DNA from: Muribaculum sp.
Lineage (GTDB): Bacteria; Bacteroidota; Bacteroidia; Bacteroidales; Muribaculaceae
Assembly: GCF_029051885.1 (NCBI RefSeq)
Contig: NZ_JAIDKI010000027.1
Coordinates: forward strand, 1 to 32,278
DNA length: 32,278 bases
Direction of reading: 5' to 3'
Part shown: piece by piece, positions 26,186 through 32,278 of the stretch
Position numbering within the stretch: position 1 is the first letter of the stretch
How the letters are laid out: each line of letters begins with the position of its first letter
Translations under genes and position numbers: made by a program
Notes under the pieces: generated by a model
Told to the model about the DNA's origin: nothing
What the model saw: only the letters and a program-made list of their open reading frames with translations
Databases searched by the model: none

Positions 26186-26202
26186 ATAGAATGCATTTTT
26201 CA

Positions 26203-26210
26203 CAAAGATA
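26203..26210 (-). promoter_or_regulatory. Candidate -7 box before the GT2 remnant
   Basis: On the minus strand TATCTTTG (26210-26203) fits TAnnTTTG and lies 17 bases before the ATG at 26185. It may now drive the remnant and the downstream GT4 gene. The surrounding 26204-26346 stretch is very AT-rich and holds no gene. Confidence 0.4.
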
Positions 26211-26346
26211 ATGTTTTTATTTTAATCTAAAAAGAATACTTCTTTATACTACTTAGCGATAATATTTTAATATTAAAAAACAACTTGGAACGGTTACTTA
26301 TACTTCAACCACAATAATTTGCATAATCTAGTCGTTGAATTTCATT

Positions 26347-27792
26347 ATGCCCTCACTTAAAACAAACTTCATATACAACTTTATTCTCACCGGCGGCAAT
26401 CACCTAATGGCATTTGCCGTATTCCCATACATTTCACGAGTATTGGGTCCGGAGAATGTAGGCATTGTAAATTTTGTAGACAGCACAATTGATTATTTCA
26501 TAATGCTGTCAACCATGGGCATGATGTCGGTAGGCGTAAGAGAAATCGCATCTGCCAAAAATAATCCGGAAAGACTCTCAAATGCTTTTTCCGGACTATT
26601 TTTCGTAAACCTGCTATTTACTATACTTTCATTGCTGGCCTTAGGGGCTACATATATTTTTCTTCCTGCACTTTCTGAATATCCTGAAATGGTATTCATC
26701 GGTGTAATAAAACTGATTTTTAAATTCCTGCTTATCGAATGGTTTTTCTGTGGACTTGAGGATTTCAAATATATAAGTATCCGCTCCCTAATAATAAAAT
26801 TCATATATGTAATAGGGGTATTTATATGGGTTCGACAAGCCTCAGATTACGAGAAATATTATATATTACTGGTAGGAATTCAGGTGGCCGGAGCTATTGC
26901 AAACTGGGAATATGGTCGTAAGAAAATAAAATTTGTATTTAATCGCTCGTCGTGTAAATCTTATATCCGACCATTTATATATCTTGGTTTGTACTCATTA
27001 TGCATAGGTATGTACAATACCTTCAACGTGATGTTTTTGGGAATAGCCACAAATGAGACCGAAGTAGGATATTACACTACTGCATTAAAGATGTTTGCCG
27101 TGATTATTGCATTCTACTATGCATTTACCGGTGTAGCGCTTCCCCGCATGTCGGCTCTTCTTTCAGAGAAAAACATCGACGAATTCATCAACCTCATCCA
27201 TCGAACTACGAATACCCTTATTGCATTATCCATACCAATCATAATCTCTGGCATATGTCTTGCTCCTCAGATTATCTTTATAATAGGTGGACCTAAATTC
27301 AACGGTTCTATAATACCGATGATACTCATATTCCCTCTGCTTATTATCATAGGATACAACAAGATACTAATCGAACAGATAATGATGCCATATAAAAAAG
27401 ATAAGATATTAATGCGAAACGCTGCAATCTCGGCATTAATAACAATTGTACTCAATATTCTACTCGCAAGACCATTGGGTGCAATTGGAACTGCGATTGT
27501 ATGGATTGGAGCGGAAATTACTCTGTTGATTCTATCTATGAAAGCTGTGGTGAATTTATTACCAATAAAGTTTCCTGTATACGATTTGATTAAACAGGTC
27601 ATCATATATATTCCTATGGGTGTATCCCTATGGTATATGGGCCATATATTTAATAATAACTATATACATTTTGCCACAGGGGTTTTATTTGCAACCATAT
27701 ATTTCATAATAATCCAATATAAGTATATCAAGACGCCGGAAGTTAACAACATGATTAAAAAATTCATACCGATCAAATCACTTCGACAATAA
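26347..27792 (+). CDS. wzx: Polysaccharide flippase, Wzx-like (MOP superfamily)
   Basis: A membrane protein of 481 residues from the ATG at 26347; an in-frame TTG at 26335 would add four. About 12-14 hydrophobic helices span its length. The start (N-F-I-Y-N-F-I-L-T-G-G-N, then Y-I-S-R-V-L-G-P-E-N-V-G-I-V-N-F) is the hallmark of the polysaccharide_synt branch of Wzx proteins. It should move lipid-linked repeat units across the inner membrane. The gene is strongly AT-rich compared with the flanking chromosome, which suggests horizontal origin. The export gene follows 58 bases later in the same direction. Confidence 0.9.
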   Translation: MPSLKTNFIYNFILTGGNHLMAFAVFPYISRVLGPENVGIVNFVDSTIDYFIMLSTMGMMSVGVREIASAKNNPERLSNAFSGLFFVNLLFTILSLLALGATYIFLPALSEYPEMVFIGVIKLIFKFLLIEWFFCGLEDFKYISIRSLIIKFIYVIGVFIWVRQASDYEKYYILLVGIQVAGAIANWEYGRKKIKFVFNRSSCKSYIRPFIYLGLYSLCIGMYNTFNVMFLGIATNETEVGYYTTALKMFAVIIAFYYAFTGVALPRMSALLSEKNIDEFINLIHRTTNTLIALSIPIIISGICLAPQIIFIIGGPKFNGSIIPMILIFPLLIIIGYNKILIEQIMMPYKKDKILMRNAAISALITIVLNILLARPLGAIGTAIVWIGAEITLLILSMKAVVNLLPIKFPVYDLIKQVIIYIPMGVSLWYMGHIFNNNYIHFATGVLFATIYFIIIQYKYIKTPEVNNMIKKFIPIKSLRQ

Positions 27793-27850
27793 AGCCGTCC
27801 AAACTACCGTTTAGAATAAATAACATTAAACTTAAAAACAATCTGAGTAT

Positions 27851-28693
27851 ATGCATTTTCGCCATATCCTTATCATATTGATATCATCTATCTTATTTTG
27901 TGCCTGCACCACGCAAAAAGACCTCGCATATTTTGAAAACATAAATGATTCACAGAGCGGAACAATACAGACTGCCGATTATCAGATTAAAATAATGCCT
28001 CAGGACGAGCTGATGATTGTAGTAAGTTCGGAAGTTCCGTCGGCATCAGCTCAGTTTAATACTATTATGGCCACTCCGGTGACCGGTAAAGATTTTACCG
28101 ATATCACATCTACTTCAATTGGAAATACTCAGACTACATCATCAGCCACTCCTAAATATCTCACATATACCGTAAGCAAAAAAGGTGATATAGACTTCCC
28201 TGTATTAGGAAAAATACATGTCGAAGGCATGACAATCGAAGAACTAAAAAATTACCTGAAATCACAGATAGAAAAAACTGTCAAAAATCCACAAGTATTT
28301 GTATCTCTAGTAAACTTCAAGGTAAAAGTAATCGGAGAGGTGAAAGAACCCCAAACAGTCAACGTAACCACTGAGAAATTTTCTATAATCGATGCTCTGT
28401 CAGCATGCGGAGATCTGACTGAATATGGCAAACGCGATAACGTAATCATAATGCGTGAACAACCTGATGGTACTATGGGCTATATGAGATTAAATCTACA
28501 TGACACCTCCTTGTTTTCATCGCCATACTACTACCTGCAACAGAACGATATCGTGTATGTAGAGCCCAACAGCATAAAACAGGATAACTCGAAATACAAT
28601 CAAAACAACAGCTTCAAACTCTCCACTATATCGACAATCGTCAGTGCCGCTTCTGTAATAGCTTCATTAGTAATTGCACTCACTGTAAAGTAG
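27851..28693 (+). CDS. wza: Polysaccharide export lipoprotein, Wza-like (Poly_export/SLBB)
   Basis: A 280-residue envelope protein. A lipoprotein signal peptide ends in L-F-C-A-C-T-T with the lipid-anchor Cys at 19. The Poly_export domain (about 40-155) has the typical D-Y-Q-I-K-I-M-P-Q-D-E-L start and Y-T-V-S-K-K-G-D-I-D-F-P-V-L-G-K-I-H-V-E-G strand pattern. One SLBB domain (about 157-240) starts V-I-G-E-V-K-E-P-Q. A hydrophobic C-terminal helix (about 256-278) could cross the outer membrane as in Wza. It should form the outer-membrane exit for polysaccharide together with the Wzz-type protein. The polymerase gene follows after 18 bases. Confidence 0.92.
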   Translation: MHFRHILIILISSILFCACTTQKDLAYFENINDSQSGTIQTADYQIKIMPQDELMIVVSSEVPSASAQFNTIMATPVTGKDFTDITSTSIGNTQTTSSATPKYLTYTVSKKGDIDFPVLGKIHVEGMTIEELKNYLKSQIEKTVKNPQVFVSLVNFKVKVIGEVKEPQTVNVTTEKFSIIDALSACGDLTEYGKRDNVIIMREQPDGTMGYMRLNLHDTSLFSSPYYYLQQNDIVYVEPNSIKQDNSKYNQNNSFKLSTISTIVSAASVIASLVIALTVK

Positions 28694-28711
28694 ACTATTC
28701 CAAATCAAAAA

Positions 28712-29989
28712 ATGATACGAATCGACCGGATATGCATATGGCTATTTCTCTCGGCACTTATGCTTCTGCTCGTCAGCCATAAATTCTTGAAACCGGTCGA
28801 CGAAAGCATAACCGTTTTTCTGCTGGGTATAGCCATCACCGACAGTATTATCAATAAGAGATGGAAAAACTATATCCCGCTATGGATATTGCTTGGTATA
28901 ATATCCGTATGTATTGTATATTCTCTGACAGGAGTACACTTCAACACTACACGCTATGTTCTTACAGACGCACTTATTGAGATAAAACCTTACGTGCCGT
29001 TTTTTGTCTTCCTCGGAATATCACCCAGATGGACGGACGGCGATTTGCGTCTCCTCCAAAAATGCGCATTGTTTGTGGCAGTAATCACCATTGGAATATT
29101 GATGATGGGCCCAACCAAGGCCGGCATGATTTTTGAGCACCAGTCATTCGCAGGTCTCATTGTTTATATATGTGCATTATGCTATTGGTTTAGCTGCATA
29201 ACGCCTGATGGCAAAATTGTCAACCGCGATAAACTGATTCTACTTTTAATAATGTCAGGCGGACTGCTGTGTACACGTTCAAAATTCTACGGGTATTATG
29301 TGCTCGGAATTTTCTTCATGTTTTTCTACAGACCGGGGTTATTAAAACAGATAAACATAAAGCACCTGACTATGATTATCTCGCTTATCGGAGTATTCAT
29401 AGCAGTGTCCTGGAAAAAATTCAGTTTCTATTTCATAACCGGTAATTCGGATACTTTCGATCCTAACGTGATGGAGAGTTTCGCCCGTCCGGTAATGTAT
29501 CTGCATGGTTTTACGATATTGTTTGATTATTTCCCCTTTGGTTCGGGACTGGCTTCTTTTGCCTCTTTTCCATCTGCTGAAAATTATTCGTCGCTATATT
29601 ATGAATATGGACTCAACAACATACATGGTCTGTCTCCCGACATGCCCGATTTCATCTGCGACGCATTCTACCCGACATTAGCGCAATTCGGCATAATAGG
29701 GGTAATTTTATTCATCGCCTTCTGGGTTTATACTTATAGATTTTTACGGACGATGATTCGGAAAAATCCGATGCAATACATCAATCAGTTCTCAATCGGA
29801 GCTCTGATTATCTCGGCAATGCTTATAGAGTGTGTCGGATCAACAACATTTGTCCAGCCTTCCGGACAGGTAGCCATGATGTTGCTGGGCATGATATGCT
29901 CACTGGCCAAATCTGTCCCCGATGACGCAACTATAGAAAATACATCGTCAACCATCTCAACCGACAATAAAAAAAGAATCAAAATATAA
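28712..29989 (+). CDS. wzy: O-antigen polymerase/ligase family membrane protein, Wzy-like
   Basis: A 425-residue inner-membrane protein with about 10-12 hydrophobic helices and a larger periplasmic loop (about residues 245-325, rich in Tyr, Asp and Pro) near the C-terminal third, as in Wzy/WaaL proteins. Sequence in this group is poorly conserved, so the call rests on topology and place. Between wza and wzz it most likely polymerises the repeat units; a ligase role cannot be excluded. Its TAA overlaps the next ATG by one base (29989), suggesting translational coupling with wzz. Confidence 0.82.
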   Translation: MIRIDRICIWLFLSALMLLLVSHKFLKPVDESITVFLLGIAITDSIINKRWKNYIPLWILLGIISVCIVYSLTGVHFNTTRYVLTDALIEIKPYVPFFVFLGISPRWTDGDLRLLQKCALFVAVITIGILMMGPTKAGMIFEHQSFAGLIVYICALCYWFSCITPDGKIVNRDKLILLLIMSGGLLCTRSKFYGYYVLGIFFMFFYRPGLLKQINIKHLTMIISLIGVFIAVSWKKFSFYFITGNSDTFDPNVMESFARPVMYLHGFTILFDYFPFGSGLASFASFPSAENYSSLYYEYGLNNIHGLSPDMPDFICDAFYPTLAQFGIIGVILFIAFWVYTYRFLRTMIRKNPMQYINQFSIGALIISAMLIECVGSTTFVQPSGQVAMMLLGMICSLAKSVPDDATIENTSSTISTDNKKRIKI

Positions 29990-32031
29990 TGGAAAAAGCT
30001 ACTGACAACACCCTTGACATAAGACGCTACTGGCGCGAAATGCTACGCCTGCGGTGGATTTATATCATGGCATTCATCGGCATCGTCGGACTGACCTCAA
30101 TATTAGTAGTAAGGTCAATGAAAAATTGCGAGTCAAGAGCCATGGTACTGATAGAGGAGAGCACATCCGACACCGGCTCCGGCGCAAGCAAAGGAGGAGG
30201 ACTTATGGGTATGATGAAGATGTTCTCGGTCGGAGGCTTCGGGTCATCTTCGGTCGACAACGAGATATTCCTTATCCGTTCTCACGACATGGCCGTACGC
30301 ACCGTAAAGGCTCTCGGACTTACATCGACATACATCGAGCGCGACGGACTCAAGAAACACCTGCTTTTCCCCAATTCACCGGTAAAGGCCACAATGCCCC
30401 AGTCGGTGCTTGATACTTTGGCGTTCCCATTTCTTATACGTGTGGAAATTTCACCGGACCAGCATGTCAATGCAAAAACCATGAGGGGACGCCTCTTCTG
30501 GCGTACTACATTCGACGAGGTAAAGGATGCCACTCTACCCGTGAATCTCGACACACCATACGGTCCCGTGACACTGACCGCCGGCGACATGTCGCTACTC
30601 GACGGAAAGAAAATGGATATCGACATTGTAATCTCAGGCGTGAAGACAGCAGCTCTCAAACTGGAAAAAAATACCAGCACCGACGTTGTTGACAAACTTG
30701 CCGACGTAATCGAAATCTCTATCACCGGAGGCAGCGACGCATACTGCAACACGGTGCTTGCCGAATACATAAACCAGTACAACAACCGCCGCATCGAGCG
30801 CCGTGCCGAGAATGCAATGAGCGAACTTGAATTCTACGACGCACGCATAGCCGACCTCTTCAGCGACCTGTCGGAATCGGAAGAAAAACTGGAGAAATTC
30901 AAGTCGGAAAACAACCTTATAGGGATGGACGCGCAAGCCAGTATGCTTGTCGAAAGCACCGTCGGCAAAACCGAGGCCATAACCGTAGAACGCACCAAGC
31001 AGGAATATTACCGTACGGTAAAATCCACCCTCGAAAATCCCGAGTCGGCCAATAGTCTCATACCTGTTGTAGAGAGTCTCGGCAACCCGATGATTGCAAA
31101 GTACAACGAGCTCCTCCTCGCCCGCAAAAATCTGGAGCGCTCGGCCAAAGGCGAGAATCCACAGCTCGTTGCGCTCAACGAGCAGATTGACGAACTCCGT
31201 GGCTCAATTCTTAAAAATGTCGACGGTATGCTCGCCGAAAGCCGCATGCAGCTCGAAGCAATGTCGGGCCTGATGGGCACAGCACAGTCGCGTCTCAACA
31301 AGATGCCCGCCTATGAGCGCGAATATATCAATCTCATGCGCGACCGCACGATGAAAAACGAGCTTTATATGTTCCTGCTCCAGAAGCGCGAGAATGCAGC
31401 TCTTCAGGTATCATCTACATCTACTCTCGGATTCGTAATCGATCCTCCGCATACTCCGGAAAAGGTAAGCAACACCAAGAATATTATCTTAATCCTGATT
31501 GCCCTGTTCCTGAGCTTCGCGCTCCCCACATTCCTGGCAATATTCCTTGTGCTGTGGCGCAACCGCGTGGAGGATACTACCGACCTGGCTTCGATGCATA
31601 TCGAGCCAAGAGCTGTCATGGTATCACCTGACGATGCATCATCAATCACAGGACTTCGCACTAATATTCTGTCCACACCGGAGCAGACAACCATCTACGT
31701 ATGCAATCTTGCCGACAGCGATGGCAACAACATTGTCGGCGAACTGACCGACAGCCTTGAGCACATCGGCCGTCAGGTAAATCTCATAAACCATCTTGAG
31801 GACAATGACGCGATACTGTCTCCACGCTTCCAGCCGCAGCTCAAGAGCGGAGCATACAATATAGTCATAATGCCCGACAGTTCTCACATCAGCGCATATG
31901 TGGATGCATTCAACGCCGACAGCGCAACAATACTCGTAATAATAAAAAGCGGCACTATGCGCCGAAAGGCTCTCAAATCCATCCTACGCGGTGTTTATGC
32001 CGACAAGGTAGTAACAGCTATCATCCGATAA
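29989..32031 (+). CDS. Wzz/GumC-type chain-length regulator with a degenerate tyrosine-kinase-like domain
   Basis: A 680-residue polysaccharide co-polymerase. First membrane helix at about 22-42, Wzz domain, long coiled coil (about 275-470), the Pro-rich P-P-H-T-P-E-K-V-S (486-494) and second helix (498-522). The last 140 residues follow the BY-kinase fold in order: L-R-T-N-I (556-560), a strand to CNLADSDGNNIVGEL (572-586) where Walker A GxGKS/T should be, L-I-N-H-L-E-D (599-605) for Walker A', and I-V-I-M-P-D-S-S (625-632) for Walker B. Lysine and all catalytic aspartates are gone, and no Tyr-rich tail exists. It should control chain length without kinase activity. GC content returns to the chromosomal level here. 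Confidence 0.88.
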   Translation: MEKATDNTLDIRRYWREMLRLRWIYIMAFIGIVGLTSILVVRSMKNCESRAMVLIEESTSDTGSGASKGGGLMGMMKMFSVGGFGSSSVDNEIFLIRSHDMAVRTVKALGLTSTYIERDGLKKHLLFPNSPVKATMPQSVLDTLAFPFLIRVEISPDQHVNAKTMRGRLFWRTTFDEVKDATLPVNLDTPYGPVTLTAGDMSLLDGKKMDIDIVISGVKTAALKLEKNTSTDVVDKLADVIEISITGGSDAYCNTVLAEYINQYNNRRIERRAENAMSELEFYDARIADLFSDLSESEEKLEKFKSENNLIGMDAQASMLVESTVGKTEAITVERTKQEYYRTVKSTLENPESANSLIPVVESLGNPMIAKYNELLLARKNLERSAKGENPQLVALNEQIDELRGSILKNVDGMLAESRMQLEAMSGLMGTAQSRLNKMPAYEREYINLMRDRTMKNELYMFLLQKRENAALQVSSTSTLGFVIDPPHTPEKVSNTKNIILILIALFLSFALPTFLAIFLVLWRNRVEDTTDLASMHIEPRAVMVSPDDASSITGLRTNILSTPEQTTIYVCNLADSDGNNIVGELTDSLEHIGRQVNLINHLEDNDAILSPRFQPQLKSGAYNIVIMPDSSHISAYVDAFNADSATILVIIKSGTMRRKALKSILRGVYADKVVTAIIR

Positions 32032-32055
32032 TCCAACGGCACACAGCGCAAAATA

Positions 32056-32095
32056 ACGCGGCAGCTCCCTATGTATGGATGCTGCCGCGTATTTT
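32056..32095 (+). terminator. Intrinsic terminator of the polysaccharide operon
   Basis: ACGCGGCAGC (32056-32065) pairs perfectly with GCTGCCGCGT (32081-32090) around 15 bases that can add three inner pairs, followed by ATTTTATTAT. It lies 24 bases behind the wzz stop and closes the operon. Confidence 0.85.
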
Positions 32096-32158
32096 ATTAT
32101 CGGACCTACACCTATGAGCATATTGAAAAATGCCCTTAGAAGCTGTTTAAGAGCTTGT

Positions 32159-32278
32159 TTAATAATAAATGTTACCGTCAGGGCGGTCAATCGTCGAGCA
32201 CATTTTCGCTTGTGATGAGGGAGTTATGGGGTTCCATAACGACCGAAGAGCAGGCGGAAAGATGCCGGCGATTGACCG
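32159..32278 (-). repeat. Right copy of the dispersed repeat, forming a long imperfect hairpin
   Basis: CGGTCAATCG (32184-32193) is the reverse complement of CGATTGACCG (32269-32278), and the apex is a perfect GTTATGG/CCATAAC hairpin (32223-32229, 32234-32240) with almost the same centre, so about 95 bases fold into one imperfect stem-loop reaching the window edge. The core and spacing match the copy at 1-68 in inverse orientation. On the minus strand a frame is open from the edge to a TAA at 32159-32161 (39 codons), ending in the same D-R-P...N-x-Y pattern. It could be a palindromic repeat family, a mobile element end, or a repeated small gene. Confidence 0.55.

Noticed and set aside
26186..26203. 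A GTG start six codons upstream for the GT2 remnant
   Set aside because: The GTG overlaps the TATCTTTG promoter box, so a transcript from that promoter could not include it; ATG 26185 is used instead.

Overview
The window looks like a chromosomal piece of a gut Bacteroidales bacterium, most likely of the Muribaculaceae (S24-7) type. The basis is indirect: several genes are preceded by the Bacteroidetes -7 promoter box TAnnTTTG, no Shine-Dalgarno sequences stand out, base composition is about 50% GC, and the gene set (C10 protease with BspA-type leucine-rich repeats, carboxynorspermidine-type dehydrogenase, GH3 homologue, Wzx/Wza/Wzy/Wzz export genes) fits that order. The species cannot be named from the sequence.

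Layout. (1) 1-68 and 32159-32278 are two divergent copies of one repeat in inverted orientation at the two edges. (2) 128-4493, minus strand: a bifunctional Rel/SpoT-type (p)ppGpp enzyme followed by a PgpH-like membrane HD phosphohydrolase, the enzyme type that degrades c-di-AMP in other bacteria. (3) 4671-8255: a sulfur amino acid block with a PatB/MalY C-S lyase, a candidate structured small RNA with its own promoter and terminator, an O-acetylhomoserine sulfhydrylase, and a divergent Lrp/AsnC regulator with a triple repeat in the shared promoter region. (4) 8357-13730: recA, a small lipoprotein convergent to it, then a GH3 homologue, HAD phosphatase, uracil phosphoribosyltransferase and methyltransferase in one direction. 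(5) 13838-19855: a 2005-residue secreted streptopain-family (C10) protease with internally duplicated modules. (6) 20261-23212: gapA, mscL and a saccharopine-dehydrogenase-family enzyme likely for spermidine synthesis. (7) 23439-32031: an AT-richer surface polysaccharide locus with two GT4-type transferases, a broken GT2 gene, flippase, export lipoprotein, polymerase and chain-length regulator.

How the genes fit together. Region 2 carries two nucleotide second-messenger enzymes in a probable operon. Region 3 combines sulfur assimilation (MetY), C-S bond cleavage (PatB) and an amino-acid-sensing regulator. Region 7 encodes a Wzx/Wzy-type pathway, but it lacks an initiating sugar-phosphate transferase, has two genes pointing the wrong way and has one pseudogene, so it is probably a remodelled locus that depends on genes elsewhere.

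Most interesting points: the stand-alone RNA at 6081-6250; the Wzz protein whose C-terminal domain resembles a tyrosine kinase with every nucleotide-binding motif lost; the GT2 gene split at an eight-A tract; the inverted repeat copies at the window ends; nested inverted repeats upstream of the polysaccharide locus; and a one-residue-longer L2 loop in RecA. No CRISPR array, tRNA, rRNA or complete transposase gene was found.
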